DNA of 6,329 nucleotides from Bacteroidales bacterium (GCA_030523385.1 JAUNIV010000158.1:1-6329); one strand, 5' to 3'. Numbered from the stretch's first letter, positions 1 to 6,329 are shown. The notes: generated by a model not told the origin, from the sequence alone. Numbers and translations: made by a program.

Positions 1-1
1 C

Positions 2-63
2 CACGCATATATCTTCATAAGCCTACGCATATATCTTCGTGGGGCAATGAAGATATATGCGTG
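2..63. repeat. Three-copy 14-17 bp repeat, two direct and one inverted
   Basis: The 14-mer acgcatatatcttc occurs at 3-16 and 25-38, a 22-bp period, and its exact reverse complement is at 49-62. Copies 1 and 3 extend to a perfect 17-bp inverted repeat (2-18 with 47-63). Copies 2 and 3 can pair as a 14-bp stem with a 10-nt loop, so two alternative hairpins compete for the same right arm. No U-tract follows, so it is not a clear terminator. The array touches the window edge and may continue outside. It could be an intergenic repeat element, a protein-binding array or an RNA structure at the end of an upstream gene; the sequence does not decide. Confidence 0.85.
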
Positions 64-166
64 AACAAACCATAATCACAGCCAATTAGCAATAGTAGAT
101 TTCCTACACTAAACAGGTATTTTTAGGAACAAAATGCCAATCCAACCAGAAAAAGTCCTTTATTCT

Positions 167-197
167 GTTGGAACTATCCACTTTTTTTCTATCTTTG
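167..197 (+). promoter_or_regulatory. Bacteroides-type promoter for putA
   Basis: TATCTTTG at 190-197 matches the Bacteroides -7 consensus TAnnTTTG exactly. GTTG at 167-170, 19 bp upstream, is one base off the -33 TTTG element. The spacing and orientation fit recognition by the Bacteroidetes primary sigma factor. Transcription would start near 204 and give a 5' leader of about 200 nt before the putA start. No other + strand candidate upstream of putA has both boxes. Confidence 0.6.
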
Positions 198-203
198 CGA
201 AAA

Positions 204-404
204 GTCCGGCAAGGGAAACCGGATTATCCCAATGTTCAACCTTTAATCTCTATTACTATGAGACGGCTCCTTTTCGATCACTATTCCGCTCAGGCTTTGT
301 CGGAACTGCATCGCTACAGGGCTGTCATGTTTAGTCCGACCATATAGTTTTGTAAGAAATCAAAGAGTTAGAAAAAGAAATACAAAACTTTAATCGGAGC
401 GAAT
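204..404 (+). promoter_or_regulatory. putA 5' leader with possible stem-loops
   Basis: If transcription starts near 204, the leader is about 200 nt. Two small inverted repeats are visible. The first is tccgg 205-209 with ccgga 219-223 (9-nt loop). The second is gtcgga 299-304 with tccgac 335-340, which gains two pairs if one base is bulged. A second -7-like box, TAGTTTTG at 345-352, lacks a -33 element, so it is weak evidence for an inner start. I recognise no known riboswitch. Any regulatory role is inference from the leader length alone. Confidence 0.25.
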
Positions 405-3400
405 ATGAATAAGCCAACCATCGCCGAAGTACAAGAATGGGTACTGAAGCTTTATAACACGTGTGAGAGTACTATCACAAGCGAAGAACGTAGTGAACAA
501 CACAAGTATGCAACCATGGTGCAGCGTCCGCAAGACAAGAAGTTCTTGGTGAAGATGCTGGACGAATCCTCGCAGATTCGTGACCGCAAGAAATTGGCCA
601 AACGCATCAAGACACTGATAGACCGTTACGGTGTGCCCCAGTTCCTGAACAAGCGCGACGCTTTCCTCTTTAAATTGTACCAGGCCTTCGGACATCACTT
701 CGACTTCATTGCCATCCCTATCATCAAGAAACGACTGCGCATGGATACGTCGAAGGTTATCATCGACGAGGCACGGCCTAAGCTGACCAACCACCTTGCC
801 ACACGCTTTAAGGAGAAGATCGGACAGAACGTCAATCTGTTGGGCGAAGTGGTTTTGGGCAACGGAGAAGCCGACAAGCGTTACTACCATTACTTAGAGG
901 CACTGGAAAGTCCGGACATCAACTACATCTCGGTCAAGATTTCGGGCATCTATGCGCAGACGCATGCGCTGAACTACGAAGAAAGTTTCCCCGAACTGGT
1001 GAATCGCATGTCTGCCCTCTATCAGAAAGCCATCGACTTCCCCTACGTGGATGAAGACGGCGTGAAACGAAGCAAGTTCATCAATCTCGATATGGAGGAA
1101 TACAAGGATGCACATTTCACCATGCGCCTTTTCAAGCACGTGCTCAGTTTGCCGAAATTCAAGAACTACGAGGCGGGCATTGTGGTGCAGTCTTACCTGC
1201 CCGATGCTTACGGATTCCAGAGCGAACTGCTGGAGTTTGCCCATGCACGCGTAGCCGCCGGAGGAGCACCCATCAAGATGCGTATCGTGAAAGGATGTAA
1301 TCTGGAGATGGAAACCGTCGTCTCGTCGTTGCGCGGATGGCCCAACCCGGTGTTGCCCACCAAAACGGAAGTGGATGCCAACTACTTGCATCTGCTCGAC
1401 CGGGCTTTGTTGCCCGAGAATGCCAAAGTGCTGCACCTCGGTATCGCTTCGCACAACCTCTTCACCATCTCTTACGCCTACCTGTTGGCACAGTCGTATG
1501 GCACTCCCAAAGAATGCTTCAGTTTCGAGATGCTGGAAGGTATGGCCAACCACGTGTGGCGTGCCCAGTCCATCTTAGGCAACCATGTCATTCTCTACAC
1601 ACCCGTAGTGAAAGACGAGCATTTCCTCAATGCCGTTTCCTACTTAGTGCGTCGCATGGACGAGAACACCGCGCCCGACAACTTCCTGACTCACTCTTTC
1701 AACCTGAAACCGAATACGGATACCTGGCGCTTCTTGCTGAAACAGTTTGAAGACGCATACGCGCTGAAGGAAAAAGTGAGCCAAGTGCCGACACGCACGC
1801 AAGACCGCAACCAGCCCTACACGCCCGTTCCGCCTGCCGACGAGATGGAGAATGAACCCGACACGGATTTCGACCGCGAAGAAAACCAGGCATGGGTGCG
1901 CGACATCTTTGCCCGCTGGAAGAAGACGAAGAAAGATACTCCGGAAATCATTCCTCTGCAAATAGGAGCCAAGACCGTAGTGACCGAGAAGCGTCATAAG
2001 TATATGGACCGCTGTCAGGACGACGAAGTGTGCGTCTGCGAAATGTCTATGGCAGACACGGCACAGGTGGAAGAGATTGTACGAATTGCCGAAACCGACC
2101 CTGCCGGATGGAGAAAGACTTCGCTGGAAGAACGCCACCGCATCATGTACGAAGCAGGCAACAGACTGGCTGCCATGCGCGGTGATTTGATAGGCTGCAT
2201 GTGTGCCGTCACCGGAAAGACCGTGACCGAGGGCGACGTGGAAGTGTCCGAAGGCGTGGATTACGCCCGTTTCTATACCACCACGATGCGCAAGTTCCAG
2301 GCGCTGAAGGATGTGGACATCAAACCTAAGGGAACCATCCTCGTGATTTCACCGTGGAACTTCCCGTGTGCCATCCCCGTGGGCGGTATCGTGGCCGGGC
2401 TTGCCGGAGGAAACACCGTTATCCTGAAACCCGCCACCGTGGCTGCTCCCGTGGCATGGCTGTTTGCCAAAGCCTTCTGGGATGCCGGTGTACCGAAAGA
2501 AGCCTTGCAGGTCATCATCACAGACCGCGAAGCCTTGAAGAAGCTGACTACAGCTCCTGCCATCAGTCACATTATCCTGACGGGAGGCACGGAAACTGCC
2601 CAACAGATTACGAAAGCCAACCCCACCACGCCGCTGTCTGCCGAGACGGGTGGCAAGAACGTCATTATCCTCACCGCTTCGGGCGACCGCGACCATGCCA
2701 TCATGAACATCGTGGCCTCCGCCTTCGGCAATGCCGGACAGAAATGCTCCGCCTGTTCGCTGTTATTGGTAGAGCGTTCGGTCTATGAGGACAAGGATTT
2801 CCAAGAGAAGCTGAAAGATGCTACCACCAGCATGAAAGTAGGTAGCGTATGGAACGCCGGGAATGTGGTAGGCCCCATGATAACCAATCGCAACGACAAA
2901 CTGTTGCAGGCTCTTAAGACATTGGAGCCGGGCGAATCGTGGTTAGTTCCTCCTCGCTTCATCGACAAAAAGGAATACATCCTGGCTCCCACCGTGAAGT
3001 GGGGCGTCAAGCCGGGCAACTTCTCTTTCCGCACCGAACTGTTCGGGCCGATGCTGAGCGTTTGTCCCATCGACAATCTGGAAGAAGGCATCCGACTGGT
3101 GAACGGGCTGGACTACGGACTGACTTCCGGTCTGCAAAGTCTGGACGAACACGAACAGGAAGTATGGAAGAACTCCATCATGGCAGGCAACCTCTACATC
3201 AACCGAGGCATCACGGGAGCCATTGTCAATCGTCAGCCCTTCGGCGGCATGAAGCTTTCTGCTTTTGGCGGCGGCGTCAAGGCGGGTGGTCCCAACTATT
3301 GCGCCTGCTTCGTGCGGATTGCCGACAAGCCGGACAGCAAGACCGACTACCGTCAGAGTTATGCCGAAGCCTATCGCACGGAGTTCTCCAAGGCACGCGA

Positions 3401-3845
3401 CATCCATCACCTGTATGGCGAGCAGAACCTCTTCCGTTATCTGCCATTGAAGGGTGGCATGGCTTTGCGCCTCTTCCCCGGCGACAACAACGAGCAGGCA
3501 CGCATGATAGCTTTGGCTGCACGCACCTGCGGCACTCCGCTCACCATCAGTTTCGACCCTGCCGACGACCGCACAGGCGAACTGGCCGCTACGGGCTGTC
3601 CGCTGAAAAAAGAATCATTGGCAGATTTCCTGCAATCCTTCCCGCAGTATGAGCGCATCCGTACTTGCAGTCCGGACATTCCGCGAGAAATGTACGAACG
3701 TGCAGCCCAGACCGACAAGTACATTGCCACCGCTCCTCCGGTGAAGGACGGACGTGTGGAACTGATTCACTACATCAAGGAACAGAGCATCACGTTCGAA
3801 TATCACCGTTACGGCAGTATTTCGGATGTGCCGGAAGATAAATAA
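405..3845 (+). CDS. putA: Bifunctional proline dehydrogenase / L-glutamate gamma-semialdehyde dehydrogenase (PutA)
   Basis: Oxidises proline to pyrroline-5-carboxylate with FAD, then the hydrolysed semialdehyde to glutamate with NAD+. The PRODH barrel spans about 170-430, with K178, D229, R293, Y398, Y413, R416, R417 and E420 matching E. coli K329, D370, R431, Y540, Y552, R555, R556 and E559 as I remember them. N299 stands where E. coli has Y437. An acidic, Pro-rich linker (about 460-500) leads to the ALDH domain (about 525-975): WNFP 651-654, K675, general base E747, catalytic C781, ELFGP 878-882, PFGG 945-948. Residues about 1004-1146 resemble the C-terminal ALDH-like accessory domain of long PutAs. 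No N-terminal ribbon-helix-helix domain is present, so DNA-binding autoregulation is not expected. At 1146 residues it is shorter than E. coli PutA (about 1320). ATG 405 follows GGAG at 396-399; an in-frame TAG at 369-371 rules out an earlier start. Confidence 0.96.
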   Translation: MNKPTIAEVQEWVLKLYNTCESTITSEERSEQHKYATMVQRPQDKKFLVKMLDESSQIRDRKKLAKRIKTLIDRYGVPQFLNKRDAFLFKLYQAFGHHFDFIAIPIIKKRLRMDTSKVIIDEARPKLTNHLATRFKEKIGQNVNLLGEVVLGNGEADKRYYHYLEALESPDINYISVKISGIYAQTHALNYEESFPELVNRMSALYQKAIDFPYVDEDGVKRSKFINLDMEEYKDAHFTMRLFKHVLSLPKFKNYEAGIVVQSYLPDAYGFQSELLEFAHARVAAGGAPIKMRIVKGCNLEMETVVSSLRGWPNPVLPTKTEVDANYLHLLDRALLPENAKVLHLGIASHNLFTISYAYLLAQSYGTPKECFSFEMLEGMANHVWRAQSILGNHVILYTPVVKDEHFLNAVSYLVRRMDENTAPDNFLTHSFNLKPNTDTWRFLLKQFEDAYALKEKVSQVPTRTQDRNQPYTPVPPADEMENEPDTDFDREENQAWVRDIFARWKKTKKDTPEIIPLQIGAKTVVTEKRHKYMDRCQDDEVCVCEMSMADTAQVEEIVRIAETDPAGWRKTSLEERHRIMYEAGNRLAAMRGDLIGCMCAVTGKTVTEGDVEVSEGVDYARFYTTTMRKFQALKDVDIKPKGTILVISPWNFPCAIPVGGIVAGLAGGNTVILKPATVAAPVAWLFAKAFWDAGVPKEALQVIITDREALKKLTTAPAISHIILTGGTETAQQITKANPTTPLSAETGGKNVIILTASGDRDHAIMNIVASAFGNAGQKCSACSLLLVERSVYEDKDFQEKLKDATTSMKVGSVWNAGNVVGPMITNRNDKLLQALKTLEPGESWLVPPRFIDKKEYILAPTVKWGVKPGNFSFRTELFGPMLSVCPIDNLEEGIRLVNGLDYGLTSGLQSLDEHEQEVWKNSIMAGNLYINRGITGAIVNRQPFGGMKLSAFGGGVKAGGPNYCACFVRIADKPDSKTDYRQSYAEAYRTEFSKARDIHHLYGEQNLFRYLPLKGGMALRLFPGDNNEQARMIALAARTCGTPLTISFDPADDRTGELAATGCPLKKESLADFLQSFPQYERIRTCSPDIPREMYERAAQTDKYIATAPPVKDGRVELIHYIKEQSITFEYHRYGSISDVPEDK

Positions 3846-3865
3846 GTATGATTCTTAACCGGATA

Positions 3866-3911
3866 AAAGCGGTCGCACCCAATGGCACTTGCCATAGCTT
3901 GCGACCGCTTT
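3866..3911 (+). terminator. Nested hairpin terminator of putA
   Basis: Begins 20 nt after the putA stop. A perfect 12-bp outer stem (3866-3877 with 3900-3911, core gcggtcgc/gcgaccgc) encloses a second stem, atggc 3882-3886 with gccat 3891-3895, closed by the loop actt. Only a broken pyrimidine run (tttctcttt) follows on the + strand. On the - strand the stem is followed by ttttat, so it may also stop read-through from the opposing operon. Confidence 0.8.
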
Positions 3912-3958
3912 CTCTTTGCCCGACAGAGCCTCTACGCCGACAGTATGAAACGCCTGAT

Positions 3959-4053
3959 TTGATGCCTTAAAAAAATTTTTTTGCCCTTTAAAAAATAATT
4001 TTGATACCGTGAAAAAAAATTTTTGTACGGTCAAAAATCTGATACGATACCGT
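3959..4053. repeat. Degenerate A-tract repeat, about 21-22 bp period
   Basis: Three successive 22-bp blocks (3959-3980, 3981-4002, 4003-4024) each pair a pyrimidine/C-rich start with an AnTn tract: A7T7 at 3969-3982, A6TA2T4 at 3990-4002 and A8T5 at 4012-4024. The tracts are centred about 20 and 24 bp apart, near two helical turns. The 8-mer gataccgt occurs at 4003-4010 and 4046-4053, and its inverse core acggt at 4027-4031, so accgt/acggt flank the last A-tract as an imperfect palindrome. Such DNA should be intrinsically curved. Whether a protein binds it is unknown. Confidence 0.55.
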
Positions 4054-4101
4054 CCTCTGTCTTACCGCATCGTTTTGGGATACCTTTGCCTTCGGAGGCA
4101 C

Positions 4102-4154
4102 AAAAAAACTCTGCTTCCGCCCTCCACAAAGAGGATACAGAAGCAGAGTTTTTT
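4102..4154 (-). terminator. Rho-independent terminator of the oadA-oadB operon
   Basis: A perfect 15-bp stem (4140-4154 with 4103-4117, core gaagcagag/ctctgcttc plus six A/T pairs) lies 22 nt beyond the oadB stop. Its loop holds a further short stem, cctc 4121-4124 with gagg 4131-4134. Read on the - strand it ends in seven U. It is A-flanked and T-flanked on both sides, so it can work in both directions. Confidence 0.92.
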
Positions 4155-4175
4155 AATTATGTATCAAGCGCAAAA

Positions 4176-5417
4176 TTATCCTAAGAACGAAATCAGCACA
4201 CCGGCAGCTACCGCCGAACCGATCACGCCCGAAATGTTACTGGCCATGCAGTAATTGAGCACGTGGTTCTTCGGGTCATACTTAGTGGCTATTTCGTTGC
4301 ACACACGACTTGCCATGGGCACAGCGCTCAAACCCGTAGCACCAATCAGCGGATTGATCTTCTGCTTACTGAACAGGTTGAACAGCTTCACCAACATCAC
4401 GCCGGAAGCGATGGACAGACCGAAAGCAAAGAAACCGCCGACCACGATACCGATGGTCATCCAGTTGAGGAATGCATCTACCGTCATGGTGGCACCCACG
4501 GACAGTCCCAAGAAGATGGTAGCGGCATTCATGATGCTGTTTGAAGCAGCATCGAACAGGCGGCTTGTGTCCGAACCGATTTCCTTGATAAGGTTACCAA
4601 ACATCAGCATACCTACCAAAGGCACGGCCGTAGGCACAAACAAGGCCACTACCGTAGTCACCGCGATGGGGAAGATAATCTTCAGGATGCGCAGGTTCTT
4701 GATTTCAGTAGGTTTGCCTGCCTTCTTTTCCTCCTGACGCATATTGATCATCAGTTCCTTGCGGGTGCAGGTGAGCTTCACCACCAGCGGAATGATAACC
4801 GGCACCAATGCCATGTAGGAGTAGGCGGCAATGGCGATGGGACCCAGCAAGTGGGGAGCCAGCTTGATGGTGGTAAAGATAGCCGTAGGACCATCGGCAC
4901 CACCGATAATGCCAAGTGCAGCACCTTCCTGCAAAGTGAACATGCCCGAACCTACCGCAATGAGCAGCACAGTGAAGATACCGAATTGGGCAGCCGCGCC
5001 GAATATAGACAGGCGCAAGTTGCGGAGCATCGGACCAAAGTCGGTCATGGCACCCACACCCATGAAGATGATGGGCGGCAGGAAGCCGGTCTTAATCAGC
5101 ATGTAGTAGATAAAGTTCATCAGTCCCAACTCGTGGGCAATCTCGTGGAGAGGCATCTCCCAGACAATCTTCCTCGTTCCGTCTGCCAGCGTCACAAAGC
5201 CTTCCGAGTCAGCCTGGATTACGCCCATCTCACCACCGGGGAAGTTGGCAATAAGCACCCCGAAGGCGATAGGCACCAGCAACAGCGGCTCGTAATGCTT
5301 GACTATGCCCAAGTAGAGCAGGACAAACGCCAGCAAGTACATGACGAGGAACGACGGGTCGGCAGCAATGTTGCTGAACGCCGTCATTTCAAACAGTTTG
5401 CTAAGTATATCTTCCAT
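4176..5417 (-). CDS. oadB: Sodium-translocating decarboxylase beta subunit (OadB/MmdB/GcdB family)
   Basis: Membrane subunit that receives carboxybiotin from the alpha subunit, releases CO2 and exports Na+. The 413-residue protein is mostly hydrophobic, with membrane spans near 22-38, 44-60, 103-122, 137-160, 190-215, 245-275, 295-345 and 390-412. The family signature GGADGPT is at 172-178; its D175 corresponds to the Na+-coupling aspartate known as D203 in Klebsiella OadB. VGAMTDFGP (121-129), SAVPMASRV (364-372) and SGVIGSAVAAGV (396-407) are further family motifs. Residues about 62-95 form a hydrophilic insert not usual in the family. ATG 5417 overlaps the stop of the upstream alpha gene as TAATG, so translation is probably coupled. 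Family members serve oxaloacetate, methylmalonyl-CoA or glutaconyl-CoA; the OadA-type partner favours oxaloacetate. Confidence 0.95.
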   Translation of the reverse strand: MEDILSKLFEMTAFSNIAADPSFLVMYLLAFVLLYLGIVKHYEPLLLVPIAFGVLIANFPGGEMGVIQADSEGFVTLADGTRKIVWEMPLHEIAHELGLMNFIYYMLIKTGFLPPIIFMGVGAMTDFGPMLRNLRLSIFGAAAQFGIFTVLLIAVGSGMFTLQEGAALGIIGGADGPTAIFTTIKLAPHLLGPIAIAAYSYMALVPVIIPLVVKLTCTRKELMINMRQEEKKAGKPTEIKNLRILKIIFPIAVTTVVALFVPTAVPLVGMLMFGNLIKEIGSDTSRLFDAASNSIMNAATIFLGLSVGATMTVDAFLNWMTIGIVVGGFFAFGLSIASGVMLVKLFNLFSKQKINPLIGATGLSAVPMASRVCNEIATKYDPKNHVLNYCMASNISGVIGSAVAAGVLISFLG

Positions 5418-6329
5418 TATAACATCTTCATTAATACATCATCTTCTGATACCGAGTCGCCCGAGTTGGCGCAAATGGCTGTAATTGTTCCGTCGAACTC
5501 TGCGCGGATGGCGTTGTAGGTCTTCATGGCTTCTACGTAGCAGATTACGTCGCCCTTCACTACCTTGTCGCCCACCTTCTTCGGGGTTTCCTGTGCATTC
5601 TTCACCAAGAAGAACTTGCCTTCCAATGGAGACAGCACGTCCTTGCCTTCGCCTACGGGGGCGGGAGCAGCGGCTTGCGGAGCGGCACCCGAAGCAGCAG
5701 ACAGCGAAGCGGGATCTACAGCACCGTAGGCCACAGTCACGCGATAAGCCTGTCCGTTTACATCTACGGTCAGCGTCTTAGGCTTGTTGTCTGTTTCGGC
5801 AGGTGCGTGGGCATTGGCTTTCTCATCGCGACGCTTCTTCACGTCAGCCAGGAAGTCTTCCTTCGCCTTGCCGCTCTTGTATGCCTCGTATTGTGCCGGG
5901 TGCATGGCATATTCGAAGAGTTCTTCGTCGTCCTGTCCTCTGTCCCATTGCTTTTCGAGCATCATCTTGCGATACTTTTCCAACTGGTCGGGATAATTGT
6001 CCTGCGGGTCTCCGTCGAAGAACTTGCGTCCTTCGCGGTTGGCTTTCTCTACGATTTCGGGAGCCAACTTGCCCGGCAGGCGTCCTGCCTTACCCAGAAT
6101 CATGTCCCAAATGTCGTCGGCTATCATACCCCAGCGTTCTTTGCCTTTCTCCATCGCCATGACGTTCATCATCGCGAGGTTCTTTACATACTGGCTGAAA
6201 GGTGTTACCAATGGAGGATAACCTACGCGCGGCCACACGTATGCCACTTCGTTAAACAGTTTGATGAGCAATTCGTCCTGCGTCATGAAGGGCAGGTTGC
6301 GTTTTGCCTTGTACTTGTTGATGGATTCC
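5417..6329 (-). CDS. oadA: Oxaloacetate decarboxylase alpha subunit, C-terminal part (PYC/OADA and biotin carrier domains), cut by window edge
   Basis: Carries the carboxyl group on biotin between the carboxyltransferase site and the membrane beta subunit. Only the C-terminal 303 residues are visible. The frame stays open to the edge upstream of the Met at 6286, so that Met is internal; the N-terminal catalytic barrel is outside. Counting from that Met, 1-90 belong to the conserved PYC/OADA domain (PRVGYPPLVTPFSQ 19-32), 91-160 is a charged helical stretch, 171-186 (TLTVDVNGQAYRV) leads to an Ala/Pro-rich linker (196-212), and 218-289 is the biotinyl domain with biotin Lys K255 in EAMKT. The site reads AMKT rather than AMKM, and the domain carries an AccB-like thumb. 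A pyruvate carboxylase B subunit shares this layout, but the one-base overlap with a beta subunit gene favours a Na+-pumping decarboxylase. Confidence 0.9.
   Translation of the reverse strand, partial: ESINKYKAKRNLPFMTQDELLIKLFNEVAYVWPRVGYPPLVTPFSQYVKNLAMMNVMAMEKGKERWGMIADDIWDMILGKAGRLPGKLAPEIVEKANREGRKFFDGDPQDNYPDQLEKYRKMMLEKQWDRGQDDEELFEYAMHPAQYEAYKSGKAKEDFLADVKKRRDEKANAHAPAETDNKPKTLTVDVNGQAYRVTVAYGAVDPASLSAASGAAPQAAAPAPVGEGKDVLSPLEGKFFLVKNAQETPKKVGDKVVKGDVICYVEAMKTYNAIRAEFDGTITAICANSGDSVSEDDVLMKML

Larger units (their letters stand above)
1..404. other. Non-coding region upstream of putA
   Basis: No convincing gene is seen here. From left to right it holds the repeat cluster (2-63), an A/T-rich stretch with no recognised element (64-160), a Bacteroides-type promoter (167-197) and a leader of about 200 nt. 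A 66-codon open frame at 134-334 runs through the promoter, has no good ribosome-binding site and resembles no family known to me, so it is not called. The end or start of the upstream neighbour lies outside the window. Confidence 0.7.
3846..4175. other. Convergent intergenic region between putA and oadB
   Basis: This 330-bp stretch holds no gene. In order it contains the putA hairpin terminator (3866-3911), about 45 bp with nothing recognised, a degenerate A-tract repeat (3959-4053), a lone -7-like box with a small hairpin (4081-4100) and the oadB terminator (4102-4154). An 81-codon + strand frame starting at 4009 crosses a terminator and runs antisense into oadB, so it is not called. Confidence 0.8.

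Noticed and set aside
2..63. CRISPR array
   Set aside because: Repeats are only 14-17 bp, the spacer would be about 8 bp, and one copy is inverted.
134..334. 66-codon + strand open frame upstream of putA
   Set aside because: It contains the promoter boxes, lacks a ribosome-binding site and has no recognisable domain; low-complexity chance frame.
390..1553. Two long - strand frames (390-890, 894-1553) antisense to putA
   Set aside because: Shadows of codon bias in putA; the + strand protein is unmistakable.
4009..4254. 81-codon + strand open frame
   Set aside because: It runs through A-tract DNA and a strong terminator, then antisense into oadB; composition is not protein-like.
5133..5149. 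HEIAH as a zinc protease motif in OadB
   Set aside because: The protein is a clear membrane decarboxylase subunit, and no protease fold or third metal ligand is evident.
4851..5519. 222-codon + strand frame antisense to oadB and oadA
   Set aside because: Rich in His, Gln and Arg, as expected from the reverse frame of real genes; it spans both genes and matches no family.
5417..6286. Met at 6286 as the true start of a stand-alone biotin protein
   Set aside because: The frame stays open to the window edge and the residues before it continue the PYC/OADA domain, so the gene is truncated by the window, not short.

Overview
The window looks like chromosomal DNA from a member of the Bacteroidales (Bacteroides/Phocaeicola/Prevotella type). 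The reasons are Bacteroides-style promoter boxes (TAnnTTTG at -7), weak Shine-Dalgarno sequences, A/T-rich intergenic DNA around moderately GC-rich genes, and protein sequences typical of that group. The genus cannot be fixed from the sequence. It holds three protein genes: one complete on the + strand, one complete on the - strand, and one cut by the right window edge on the - strand.

Layout. Positions 1-404 are non-coding: a three-copy repeat (two direct, one inverted) at the left edge, then a good Bacteroides promoter and a leader of about 200 nt. Positions 405-3845 (+) encode a 1146-residue bifunctional proline dehydrogenase / glutamate-semialdehyde dehydrogenase (PutA) that turns proline into glutamate. 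It lacks the N-terminal DNA-binding domain of enterobacterial PutA but keeps a C-terminal accessory domain. Positions 3846-4175 are a convergent intergenic region: a nested hairpin ending putA, a degenerate A-tract repeat of about 21-22 bp period, and a strong hairpin/U-tract ending the opposing operon. Positions 5417-4176 (-) encode the membrane beta subunit of a sodium-pumping biotin-dependent decarboxylase (OadB type). Positions 6329-5417 (-) hold the C-terminal part of its carboxyltransferase/biotin-carrier subunit (OadA type). The two decarboxylase genes overlap by one base (TAATG).

How they work together. OadA and OadB should form part of one complex: OadA takes the carboxyl group from oxaloacetate (or a related acid) onto biotin, and OadB releases it as CO2 while exporting Na+. 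A gamma subunit, if present, lies outside the window. PutA is transcribed towards this operon and stopped by its own terminator, so the two units are neighbours rather than co-regulated. Both feed central anaerobic carbon and amino-acid metabolism.

No unmistakably new system is present. The points most worth a second look are an AccB-like 'thumb' and an unusual AMKT biotin site in the carrier domain, an extra hydrophilic insert in OadB, an Asn at a usually Tyr active-site position in the proline dehydrogenase domain, and two intergenic repeat clusters.
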